The notes beneath the pieces were generated by a model. The model worked only from the letters and a program-made list of their open reading frames with translations. It searched no databases and was not told where the DNA came from. Positions 10,085 to 18,232 of a DNA stretch of 64,000 bases are shown here, in pieces. Made by a program: the position numbers and the translations under genes. This DNA is from Ruminiclostridium josui JCM 17888 (lineage in GTDB: Bacteria > Bacillota > Clostridia > Acetivibrionales > DSM-1351): contig NZ_JAGE01000002.1 of assembly GCF_000526495.1 (NCBI RefSeq), forward strand, positions 434,001-498,000, given 5' to 3'. The number at the start of each line of letters is the position of its first letter. The stretch's first letter is position 1.

Positions 10085-10467
10085 TTGGGTGGCTATGTAA
10101 TAGAAAAAAGCTTGAGTATAGACAATCTTTTTCTATTTATTATGGTATTCAGTAGCTTTGGAATTAAACAAGAGTATCAAAGAAGAGTACTCAATTACGG
10201 TATAGTTGGAGCATTGATACTAAGGCTTATATTTGTTTTACTTGGGGTTACGATTGTTAATATGTTCCATTGGATTTTCTATGTATTTAGGGCTATTCTC
10301 ATTATTAGCTGAATAAGAATGATTTTTAAGAATGAAGATAGCAATGATGCAAAGGATAGTAAAATAATAAAAACTAACTTCAAGTATTATATTATCAGTT
10401 TTATTCAGCGGAAGGAAAAAAGAAAAAATACAAGGATAAATTTTTTACTAAAAGCCAATCATCTTTA
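10085..10467 (+). pseudogene. TerC-family membrane protein, pseudogene
   Basis: Residues read from 10085 match the TerC core motif (GYVIEKSLSIDN, then IVGALILRLIF and FHWIFYVF). The frame hits TGA at 10310-10312 exactly where the family has the Gly of the YTGIKM segment; reading on in the same frame gives IRMIFKNED, the expected continuation. A later piece, KYKDKFFTKSQ, matches the next TerC motif but in another frame, so there is also a frameshift. No N-terminal third and no C-terminal half are found. The gene was an inner-membrane metal/tellurite-associated protein and is now dead by truncation, stop and frameshift. Confidence 0.8.
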
Positions 10468-10560
10468 ATTGATGGTTGGTTAAATTTTTATTACATTGTA
10501 AATTTTTATTATTTATTGTAATATTATCTATATATTTAGTGTTAGGGGGAGATGTATACT

Positions 10561-11412
10561 ATGCAAAGTGTCGGTAAGTTATCTGTCAAACGAAATCGAA
10601 TAATTCTTGTAAGTTTGATTTTATTGATTGTTCTTGCCATTTTAACCACAGTATTAATCATGACAAAAAATACTGGAAAAGCTTCAAACTACGTATTTGG
10701 AGAGCAAGCACTTAAAATAGACGGCAAAATTGTCGAAACCAGTGTTTTTCGTGACGAAAAAAATATTTTCTTTGAAAGAAACAAAACAAACTCTACAATG
10801 ATGCAAAAAACCGATGAGGAAATCAATGATTTGATTCTTGAGGAAGTAATAAAAAAAGTACTGGCTGATAACTACTTCTACAATTATTCAGGTTACAAAG
10901 TGACTCAAAAAGAAATAGATGATTATTACAATAAATATGTAAAGCCAAGCTTAGAAGGCTCTGGTGGTGAGGGTGCCAGTATCAGTGAAGGCCTTGATTA
11001 TAAGTCAGAAGCCGAATACAAAAAAGATGTTGAATTATATATTTTAAAGCTAAAGAGTGTTCCGGATATTGCAAAGGAGTATGGAGTAAGTCTTGATGAA
11101 AATGATTTTAACAAAAAATACGAAGAATATACTAAACAGTACAAAGACATGCCGGATAGAATCCACCCTAAAGATGAATATAAGAAAATGATGATTGTAA
11201 GGGAATTTTCCATATCGGATAAATTAGACACTTGGCTTGAGAAACTAAGAAGCAAAGCTAAAATCGAAATCATAGAACCTTCCTTGAAAGCCTATAGATT
11301 GTATAAAGACGGAGAGTATTCTAAAGCAGCAGATGAATATAAGAAGGCCTATAAAAAGTATAAGTTAAGCTATTATATAGATAAGGAAAAGGAATGCAGG
11401 AGTAAGGAATAA
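10561..11412 (+). CDS. membrane-anchored SurA-N-like protein with a TPR-like tail
   Basis: A 283-residue protein with a short basic N-terminus, one hydrophobic segment (about residues 14-36, an uncleaved anchor or signal) and an extracytoplasmic Lys/Glu-rich helical domain. The pattern (IDGKIVE near residue 55, then VTQKEIDDYYNKYV and a long helical hairpin) resembles the N-terminal chaperone domain of SurA/PrsA, but there is no parvulin peptidyl-prolyl isomerase domain. The last ~35 residues (AYRLYKDGEYSKAADEY) look like one TPR unit. ATG 10561 lies 10 bases after AGGGGGA; ATG 10552 is too close to it. A strong terminator follows. Confidence 0.6.
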   Translation: MQSVGKLSVKRNRIILVSLILLIVLAILTTVLIMTKNTGKASNYVFGEQALKIDGKIVETSVFRDEKNIFFERNKTNSTMMQKTDEEINDLILEEVIKKVLADNYFYNYSGYKVTQKEIDDYYNKYVKPSLEGSGGEGASISEGLDYKSEAEYKKDVELYILKLKSVPDIAKEYGVSLDENDFNKKYEEYTKQYKDMPDRIHPKDEYKKMMIVREFSISDKLDTWLEKLRSKAKIEIIEPSLKAYRLYKDGEYSKAADEYKKAYKKYKLSYYIDKEKECRSKE

Positions 11413-11424
11413 GGATTGAGGTAT

Positions 11425-11471
11425 AAAAACAGCTATCCATGTATTAAAAAAATACATGGATAGCTGTTTTT
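11425..11471 (+). terminator. strong intrinsic terminator after the SurA-N-like gene
   Basis: A perfect 21-base-pair stem (11425-11445 with 11451-11471), a 5-base A loop and a closing T tract. The DNA from here to about 11740 is very AT-rich with no gene; the only promoter-like element is TTGACA at 11706-11711, with no convincing -10 box. Confidence 0.93.
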
Positions 11472-11745
11472 ATATATTAAATTTTTCTGTCTAGAATTCA
11501 ATCCCCAATTCTTGATGCTCTTAATAAATAGATTATCATATATGAATTAAAATTAATACAAGAAATAATATCATAGTACAATTGCGTATAATACTGCATA
11601 TAATAGTAATACGCGGTTTTATTAAATTTACTTTTAACTTAATTTCAATTTTATATATTATACACATAATATAATATTCGTCTTTAACTGTAATTCCAAA
11701 CAAATTTGACATTTTTACTTGTATCGGGAAGGTAAGGTGTTCACT

Positions 11746-12474
11746 TTGGGAATTAGCATTGTTATTCCGTCTAAAGGAAGAGTTAATCTGCTTGGTGAGT
11801 TACTGGAAAGCGTATTTATTGCACGACAAAATTATTCCGGAAAAAGTGAAGTAATTGTTGTTGATGACAGTAATGAAAAAGACTCATTAGAAATAAGAAA
11901 ATTATGTGAAAAATACGATTGTAAAATGATGTATTTCTCTCCTTCGGTTGCCGGAAAACGCAACTATGGAGGAAGACATGCCGAGCACGAGGTTATTTTA
12001 TACTTGGATTCTGATTGTCTTGCAACACCCAATCTGATAAATGAACATTTAAAACTTTATGAAGATAAAAGTGTTGGTGCTGTTTTGGGCCTTCTGGAAT
12101 TTACCGGTGAAGATACATGGTTTTGGAAGGCAGCAGGCAATTCCCAATTTGTTACTAGTTTTTATCTTGCCAAACATGCCAAAAATGTTTCTTGGGGACC
12201 TACTGCAAATTTCTCTGTTCGAAAAGACGTTTTTATTAAAACCCAGGGCTTTGATGAAGATTTTCCAAATAAGCCGGGGGGTGAAGATGTTGATTTTGGA
12301 CTAAGGATAAACAAATTAGGCTACAAAATTGCATGTACATCACATGGTTTAGTTTACCACAGTAAAAAAACATGGATTCCTGTAAAGGATATGTTTAAGC
12401 GTGTATGGTATTATGGTTCATCCGATTATTACCTAATGAAAAAGCACCCGGACTTTAATGAATGTACTGCCTAG
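11746..12474 (+). CDS. family 2 glycosyltransferase, catalytic part (MftF-like, split)
   Basis: About 242 residues of a GT-A glycosyltransferase: ISIVIPSKGR at the N-terminus, VIVVDDSN, the DxD metal motif in LDSDCLA, and the acceptor-side GGEDVDFGLRI. The C-terminal WYYGSSDYYLMKKHP pattern matches mycofactocin-type glycosyltransferases, where it leads into membrane helices. Here the frame ends at 12474, and the helices continue in the next frame from 12458. The start is uncertain: TTG 11746 (AAGGTG 6 bases upstream) or GTG 11737. It opens the RiPP-like gene set with UDP-xylose genes downstream. Confidence 0.82.
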   Translation: MGISIVIPSKGRVNLLGELLESVFIARQNYSGKSEVIVVDDSNEKDSLEIRKLCEKYDCKMMYFSPSVAGKRNYGGRHAEHEVILYLDSDCLATPNLINEHLKLYEDKSVGAVLGLLEFTGEDTWFWKAAGNSQFVTSFYLAKHAKNVSWGPTANFSVRKDVFIKTQGFDEDFPNKPGGEDVDFGLRINKLGYKIACTSHGLVYHSKKTWIPVKDMFKRVWYYGSSDYYLMKKHPDFNECTA

Positions 12475-12844
12475 AAGAACACTAATTTATTTTCTTTATC
12501 TCATTATAATTATGATTTTTTCATTTTCTAAGTCGTGGTTATTCTTGATCTCGTTTCCTGCATTGCTTATTTTTGATATAGCTCTTACTTCGATTTTAAT
12601 AAACAAATTCACTTACATAAAAAAGACCAACTTTCTGCAGCAGTTTGTAAATCAAACTCTTGTGCTGACAAATGAACTGGGGTTTATGATAAAAGCTCTT
12701 CGAAAAAATAGTATTCACTACTGGTTTAAACAGATTGTTACTTTCGATGGTCAGCTTGAAAGCCAAATAAACAGCGGAAGCTTATTATTATGGAGCCATC
12801 TAATAAGCTTGTGTATTTTACTTGCTTTTTCAATAGTTATTTAA
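12458..12844 (+). CDS. membrane C-terminus of the split glycosyltransferase
   Basis: A 128-residue ORF with two tight hydrophobic helices at residues ~9-25 and ~27-48, an amphipathic middle and a C-terminal hydrophobic helix (residues ~107-128). Its first residues (NVLPRR) continue naturally from the KKHPDF end of the preceding glycosyltransferase after a one-base shift, and no ribosome site is seen before ATG 12458. I read the two ORFs as one glycosyltransferase interrupted by a frameshift or sequencing error. A separately translated, coupled membrane subunit is the alternative. Confidence 0.6.
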   Translation: MNVLPRRTLIYFLYLIIIMIFSFSKSWLFLISFPALLIFDIALTSILINKFTYIKKTNFLQQFVNQTLVLTNELGFMIKALRKNSIHYWFKQIVTFDGQLESQINSGSLLLWSHLISLCILLAFSIVI

Positions 12845-12989
12845 ATTTTTATGGACTCATCATATTAAGCTACATTCCTAATGATGAAATTTTCCGGATT
12901 AATTTTAACATATATAGTTTGTTAACAAGCAAATAATACTGTATTTCTGCTTTATATAAAAAGTCAAAGAAAGGAAAGTGAAAATATAA

Positions 12990-13931
12990 ATGTCTATCAG
13001 TAAAACAGTGTTGGTTACAGGCGGTGCAGGGTTTATAGGCAGTAATCTTTGCAGACGGTTATTAAAAGAAAACTGCAAAGTTATTTGCCTGGATAACTTT
13101 TATACGGGAAGCAAAAGAAATGTAGAGGACTTGCTTCAAAATCAGGATTTTGAGCTTGTGGAACACGATGTTACAGTTCCGTTTAATATTAGTGCGGATG
13201 AAATATACCACCTTGCGGCACCTGCTTCGCCAATGCATTATCAAAAGGATCCCATCTATACAATAAAAACTATTGTTATTGGAACCTTGAATGCTTTGGA
13301 ATGTGCAAGAATTAACAATTCAAAGATTCTAAACACTTCAACAAGTGAGATTTATGGGGAGCCGTTGGTGCACCCCCAAACTGAAACTTACAGAGGTAAT
13401 GTTAACATAAATGGGATCAGAGCTTGTTATGATGAAGGCAAAAGATGTAGTGAGACTTTATGCTCAGACTATCGCAGACATCATAAAGTGGACACAAAAA
13501 TTGTCAGGATATTCAATACCTACGGTCCATACATGAATAAAAATGATGGAAGAGTGGTATGTGAATTTATAAATTGTATACTAAAAAACCAGCCTATCGA
13601 ATTATTTGGCGGGGGGGTTCAAACACGTTCCTTCTGCTATATTGATGATCTTGTTGAAGGGCTTATAAGGATGATGAATAGTGACAGCTCCGGACCCATA
13701 AATTTAGGAGGGACTGATGAAATAACCATTGCCGAATTAGCGAAAATTGTATCGCAAGTTATGAATAAAGAGCCGGTAATTGAATATAAAGATATGCCAT
13801 CAGATGACCCCACAAGAAGAAAGCCCGATATATCAAAAGCTGCCAAGGAATTGGCATGGAAGCCATGTGTTGACATTAGGACAGGAATTTATAAGACAGC
13901 TAAGTATTTCGAATCTATTTATGCTGAATAG
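12990..13931 (+). CDS. uxs: UDP-glucuronate decarboxylase (UDP-xylose synthase)
   Basis: An extended SDR of 313 residues that converts UDP-glucuronate to UDP-xylose in the cytosol. It has the NAD motif TGGAGFIGSN, the UXS signature HLAAPASPMHYQKDPI, a catalytic Ser/Thr in NTSTSEIYG, the Y-x3-K motif in ACYDEGKR, and ARIFNTYGP-like VRIFNTYGPYM. These separate it from UDP-galactose 4-epimerases. UDP-glucose dehydrogenase follows 14 bases later, so the pair supplies UDP-xylose. The likely users are the glycosyltransferases at 11746 and 22893. Confidence 0.9.
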   Translation: MSISKTVLVTGGAGFIGSNLCRRLLKENCKVICLDNFYTGSKRNVEDLLQNQDFELVEHDVTVPFNISADEIYHLAAPASPMHYQKDPIYTIKTIVIGTLNALECARINNSKILNTSTSEIYGEPLVHPQTETYRGNVNINGIRACYDEGKRCSETLCSDYRRHHKVDTKIVRIFNTYGPYMNKNDGRVVCEFINCILKNQPIELFGGGVQTRSFCYIDDLVEGLIRMMNSDSSGPINLGGTDEITIAELAKIVSQVMNKEPVIEYKDMPSDDPTRRKPDISKAAKELAWKPCVDIRTGIYKTAKYFESIYAE

Positions 13932-13945
13932 AGAGGTGAATATAT

Positions 13946-15265
13946 ATGAAAATAGCTGTTATAGGTATAGGCTATGTAGGATTGGTAACATCCGGATGTT
14001 TTGCGGAATCAGGGTTTAATGTTGTCAGCATGGATATTAATGAAGAAAAAATTAATATGCTTAAAGATGGACAAGTACCTTTTTATGAACCGGGCTTAAG
14101 TGAAATAGTTAAGCGAAATTATATTAATGGCAGACTTGAATTTACGACAGATTGTAAATATGCTGTGGAAAACTCAACGATAATTTTTATAGCAGTAGAT
14201 ACCCCGTCAAATAAAGAAGGTAATGCTGATATAAGTCAGGTTCTATCAGTCGCTAATTCCATAGGGGAGTACATTAACGACTATAAGATTATCGTCACAA
14301 AAAGTACGGTTCCTGTAGGTACAGGTAATAAAATCAAAGAAATACTTAGAGAAGTACTAAGTAAAAGAGGTGAAAACTATAATTTTGATGTAGTTTCAAA
14401 TCCGGAATTTCTGAGAGAAGGAAGTAGTGTACATGATTTTATGAATCCGGAAAGAGTTATAGTAGGTGCAGATAATATTGATGAAAACGATAATATAAAA
14501 AAGATTTTCAAAGAACTATACAATAAAAATAATTGTTCGTTTGTTTTTACTAATATAGAAACATCAGAAATAATTAAATATGCTTGTAATTCATTCCTAG
14601 CTGTGAAGGTTGCTTTTATTAACGAAATTGCAAATCTAAGCGAGGCTATCGGAGTAAATGTTAAGGATGTTGCAAAAGGGATGGGGCTAGATAGCCGCAT
14701 TGGAGGTAAATATTTAAATGCCGGCCCCGGATATGGCGGAAACTGTCTTCCTAAAGACACAAAAGCATTAGTACATATAGGTAATGAATATGGAGTAGAC
14801 ATGTCTATTATTAAAACTGTAATCAAATCCAACAATCTTCAAAAAAATCGTATTGCAAAAAAAATTGAAATGGTTTTAGACGGTGTATGTGGAAAAACTA
14901 TAGCTTTGCTGGGGCTTTCCTTTAAAGCGGATACCGATGATTTGCGGGAGTCGGTTGCATTAGTCATTATTAATAAATTAATTAATAAAGGCGCATTTGT
15001 AAAAGTTTTTGATCCTGTTGCAATTAATTCAGCGAAAAAATGTCTTATAAAACAAGAAAATTTATATTTTGCAAATGATGAATATGATGCAATAGCTGAT
15101 GCGGATGCAATAGTTATTGCAACAGAATGGAAACAGTTCAGCGAAATTGATTTTATAGCGGCAAAGAAGCAATTGAAAAGAAGTATAATTTTTGATCTTA
15201 AAAATTTGCTGGATAAAACTAAGTTATTGAATATTGGATACGAATACCACGGAATTGGTATTTAG
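13946..15265 (+). CDS. ugd: UDP-glucose 6-dehydrogenase
   Basis: A 439-residue NAD-dependent dehydrogenase that makes UDP-glucuronate from UDP-glucose. It has the N-terminal Rossmann motif GIGYVGLVT, the substrate helix with KYACNSFLAVKVAFINE, the catalytic cysteine in GPGYGGNCLPKD, and the C-terminal Rossmann segment LGLSFKADTDDLRES. Length is normal for the family. GAGAGGTGA precedes the ATG. Its product is the substrate of the UDP-glucuronate decarboxylase just upstream. Glucuronate could also be used as such; the adjacent decarboxylase favours xylose. Confidence 0.94.
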   Translation: MKIAVIGIGYVGLVTSGCFAESGFNVVSMDINEEKINMLKDGQVPFYEPGLSEIVKRNYINGRLEFTTDCKYAVENSTIIFIAVDTPSNKEGNADISQVLSVANSIGEYINDYKIIVTKSTVPVGTGNKIKEILREVLSKRGENYNFDVVSNPEFLREGSSVHDFMNPERVIVGADNIDENDNIKKIFKELYNKNNCSFVFTNIETSEIIKYACNSFLAVKVAFINEIANLSEAIGVNVKDVAKGMGLDSRIGGKYLNAGPGYGGNCLPKDTKALVHIGNEYGVDMSIIKTVIKSNNLQKNRIAKKIEMVLDGVCGKTIALLGLSFKADTDDLRESVALVIINKLINKGAFVKVFDPVAINSAKKCLIKQENLYFANDEYDAIADADAIVIATEWKQFSEIDFIAAKKQLKRSIIFDLKNLLDKTKLLNIGYEYHGIGI

Positions 15266-15335
15266 AAATCATAATAGATTGAAATGCTATAGCAGTGAGT
15301 ATATGCGGAATTAAAACATTAAGGGGGTAAAAAAA

Positions 15336-15680
15336 ATGAGTAGTTCTTCGAAAATTAAAGAAAAGGATTTATATCCAGTATGGAATCCCGAGTTTGTGGT
15401 AACTGAAGATAAAAATACCAAGGGTAATATGTTGTGTGTCCCCATTCAGAATGAAAGATTGCTAAATTTCCAACATTTTAAGATTTTAAGTGCTTTTGAT
15501 ATGAAGTTTGACCTGGACAGAATTGATTCTTTTGGTATACATAAATATTGTAATGGCAGCTACACGGTAGAGAAAATTATTCAAATGGTGGTGTCTGAAA
15601 ATTCTGACGCAACGGAAATGTCTGTAAGAGCAATAATTGATAAAATGGCACGAATCGGAATTATTAGCTTAATAGAGTAA
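15336..15680 (+). CDS. PqqD-like RiPP recognition protein
   Basis: A 114-residue protein with the PqqD pattern: N-terminal strands with YPVWNPEFVV, then a winged helix in which a hydrophobic segment (FGIHKYCNGSYTVEKIIQMV) resembles the conserved DG..t..eI region and is followed by a C-terminal helix. PqqD proteins (RREs) bind the leader of a RiPP precursor and present it to a radical SAM maturase. It lies 35 bases before such a maturase and 2.4 kb before a candidate precursor. AAGGGGG precedes ATG 15336. The fold assignment rests on pattern and context. Confidence 0.65.
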   Translation: MSSSSKIKEKDLYPVWNPEFVVTEDKNTKGNMLCVPIQNERLLNFQHFKILSAFDMKFDLDRIDSFGIHKYCNGSYTVEKIIQMVVSENSDATEMSVRAIIDKMARIGIISLIE

Positions 15681-15715
15681 GTTAAATAATATTTTATATA
15701 ACGGGAGGTAGAAAA

Positions 15716-18025
15716 ATGGAACTAACATTAGTTTCTCCAAACAGTGAGTGTGAAAAATGTACTACCATGTATGAGCAATTGGTTGTCCTAAAGAATAAGT
15801 ATCCTGATATAAATTTGAAAAAAATATCATATGAAGCAAACAAAGAAGGGTTTTTGAACTATACTACTCCAATTCTATTGATGGATGATTGTGTAGTGTC
15901 TTCAGGAAGAGTTGTACCAATGGAATTTCTGGAGGAATACATAGAAAACCAGTTAAGCTTTAAATCTTCTTCCTGCAGTTGCGGTTGCAGCTGTTCTTCC
16001 CAAAAAGAAGATAATTATAGTAATGAATTCTCTTTGTCAGGAACAAGATGGCATGTATTTCAAAACGGAGATGAATATATCGCTTTGGATGTAAATACAT
16101 CCAGATGTATGGAAATGGACGAGTATGCTCTTAAAGTGTTGCAGGGAGAAGCAGCGCGTGAAGGCAAAATGGAGGCGGCAGTTAAAGAGTACAATACTCT
16201 CAAATATATCGATTATTACAGCCACGAAAATTTTACCCGTGAAATACCGGAGAATGAACTTAATGTATGTTCAATAAACCTTACAATACCTCATGCTTGT
16301 AATCTGGACTGTGAATATTGCTATAGCAAGGATTATTACAAGCCTGTCTCTAGAGAACAGGTGTTCAAGATTTTGGACAGATTGATAGAACGGTTTGTTG
16401 CTCCGTCAAAAAACAAAAGATTTATGTTTAACTTTTCGCTGTTTGGCGAAGTACTTTTGAATATTCCCCTTTTAACAGAAATGAAGCAATACCTTGAGGA
16501 CTGGGGAAACAAAAACGGTAAAAGGCTCTCAAGCAGGTTTAATGCCACAAATGCTACTCTCTTAACCCCTGAAAAAGCCCGTGAAATGTGGGAACTGTCA
16601 GATATGGGTGAAATAAATATAAGCATTGATGGTCCCGCACATATCCATGATAAAGTAAGGCATTTTCCCAACGGAAAAGGAACTTACACAATTATTGAGG
16701 AGAATGTAAAGGACTGCGTAAACAAATGGCCTACTGTAGCATCTGCAGTACTAAACGGTCAAAATCCAAATGTAACTGAGATTTTTCTCCATCTTTATAA
16801 CCTGGGATTCAGACGTATTCGTATCAAACCTATAAGAGCAAGCTATGATAATCCTTATGCAATAACAAAGGACAATGTGAATATTGTAAAAGAGGAATAT
16901 ACGAAATTTATTAAGTTCCTTTTGGAACAGGATGATGCGCAACTAGTAGATTATATATCTTGTATTGATGGAGACGAGTTGCTGGGCAGGTTTTTCCAGA
17001 CATTGTTAAAAGGAATTGTTTCTAAATACAGGTGTCCTGCTTTAAGAGACACAATTGTTGTTAATAGTGATGGTGATATTTACTCATGTCAGAGCGTTAT
17101 AGGTTTTGAAGAATTTAAGGTAGGAAACATCTTTGACGATGACACTGCCTGGAACGAAAAGAGAAATTCACTTTTAACCAAAATGCATGTGAATCTAAAG
17201 GAAGAGTGTAAAAAATGCTGGGCAATTAATTTGTGCGGAGGAGGATGTGCACATGCCGGATGGCTCAATAATGGTTCACTTGAAACCCCAGATCTTGTTA
17301 AATGTGATTTGGTAAGGCATGTTATAGAGCAAGCAATGATTTTACTTTCTGGAATAAGAAGCAGACCAGAGGCTTCAAAAATGCTTGAAACTGCATTTAG
17401 AAGGCGTTCTCCCCAATCTGTATTATTGTCAGCATCAAGTAAACATACAAATGTTTCACCGCTGTCCGATTCAACTGCTTGGGAAAATGCAAAGATTATA
17501 AATCTAAATAGAAAAGAGCAATTAAGGGGAGCTGTAAGCGGAAAACAGATTTTTACTGGGAAGGTACATACTTTGTGGGATGAACAATATTTTTATCTGA
17601 AAGCTGATATTCTTGGTTTGAATTCTGATAAAAAAATGTTTAATCAAGAAAATCTGGTTCGGTTCTGTCTTATGGAGAATACTGATGGGAATATATGGGA
17701 ATATGGAATAGGTTTAAACATAGGACAACCTGTTCTCACTCGTTTCTATATGAAGGATATATCAAAGGATTTCTTTGGAAATGTAGAAGATGCGATTGTA
17801 TCTATAAGTGAAACTGAGGAAGGAATGTCATATCAGGTTGCTATTCCATGGAAGGAATTTGGAGTGAAACCGGAAGATGGTAAGGTTTTAAGATTTAATG
17901 TGGTGCTTTACGAAAGAGAACATCCTTATCCATATGTGGCTGAGTGGTGGTGGGAATGGTCACCAGGAATGGTTGTGGAAATGAATCCAAACCTGTTAGG
18001 AAAGCTTGTATTAAAAAGTAAATAA
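15716..18025 (+). CDS. radical SAM/SPASM peptide maturase with thioredoxin-like head and CBM9-like tail
   Basis: A 769-residue multidomain enzyme. Residues 1-80 form a thioredoxin/glutaredoxin-like domain with C12-x2-C15. Residues 83-96 are a Cys-rich linker (C87, C89, C91, C93). Residues ~105-180 look like an RRE/PqqD-type leader-binding wing. The radical SAM domain has C195-x3-C199-x2-C202. SPASM cysteines lie at ~440, 458, 498, 501, 507 and 511. Residues ~580-765 resemble a family 9 carbohydrate-binding module (AWENAK, LWDEQYFYLKADI, WEYGIGLNI, WWWEWSPGM). Radical SAM/SPASM enzymes install thioether or C-C links in peptides; a sugar-binding tail is not usual. The 53-residue precursor gene follows by 29 bases. 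Confidence 0.85.
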   Translation: MELTLVSPNSECEKCTTMYEQLVVLKNKYPDINLKKISYEANKEGFLNYTTPILLMDDCVVSSGRVVPMEFLEEYIENQLSFKSSSCSCGCSCSSQKEDNYSNEFSLSGTRWHVFQNGDEYIALDVNTSRCMEMDEYALKVLQGEAAREGKMEAAVKEYNTLKYIDYYSHENFTREIPENELNVCSINLTIPHACNLDCEYCYSKDYYKPVSREQVFKILDRLIERFVAPSKNKRFMFNFSLFGEVLLNIPLLTEMKQYLEDWGNKNGKRLSSRFNATNATLLTPEKAREMWELSDMGEINISIDGPAHIHDKVRHFPNGKGTYTIIEENVKDCVNKWPTVASAVLNGQNPNVTEIFLHLYNLGFRRIRIKPIRASYDNPYAITKDNVNIVKEEYTKFIKFLLEQDDAQLVDYISCIDGDELLGRFFQTLLKGIVSKYRCPALRDTIVVNSDGDIYSCQSVIGFEEFKVGNIFDDDTAWNEKRNSLLTKMHVNLKEECKKCWAINLCGGGCAHAGWLNNGSLETPDLVKCDLVRHVIEQAMILLSGIRSRPEASKMLETAFRRRSPQSVLLSASSKHTNVSPLSDSTAWENAKIINLNRKEQLRGAVSGKQIFTGKVHTLWDEQYFYLKADILGLNSDKKMFNQENLVRFCLMENTDGNIWEYGIGLNIGQPVLTRFYMKDISKDFFGNVEDAIVSISETEEGMSYQVAIPWKEFGVKPEDGKVLRFNVVLYEREHPYPYVAEWWWEWSPGMVVEMNPNLLGKLVLKSK

Positions 18026-18054
18026 ATGATTTTAGGTAAAGGGAGGTGAAAAGT

Positions 18055-18216
18055 ATGGAAAATTTGAGAGAAGCAAAATTTCTGGAAACAACCATAATAA
18101 ATGATGAGCTGCTTGATATTACTGAGCTGACAACTTCAATTATTGGAGAAGGATGCAATTGTAAAGAGGGCGGCGTAGTAGCTTGTACCTGCTGCGGTTC
18201 AAGTAGACAATTATAA
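18055..18216 (+). CDS. candidate Cys-rich RiPP precursor peptide (53 aa)
   Basis: A small ORF behind an excellent GGGAGGTGA site, between two radical SAM maturase genes. The first ~33 residues form an acidic, leader-like segment (MENLREAKFLETT... LDITELTTSII), followed by GEG as a possible leader-core boundary. The short core has five cysteines: C34, C36, C44, C46 and C47, ending in GSSRQL. Position, size and composition fit a substrate of the flanking SPASM enzymes (thioether-linked peptide, sactipeptide or ranthipeptide type). It shares no long sequence with precursors I recognise, so the class is open. Confidence 0.8.
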   Translation: MENLREAKFLETTIINDELLDITELTTSIIGEGCNCKEGGVVACTCCGSSRQL

Positions 18217-18232
18217 AAGAAGGATGTTTTTT

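Noticed and set aside
12458-12844. Independent membrane-protein gene
   Set aside because: Possible, but the lack of a ribosome site and the continuity with the glycosyltransferase favour a split gene; kept as the C-terminal part.
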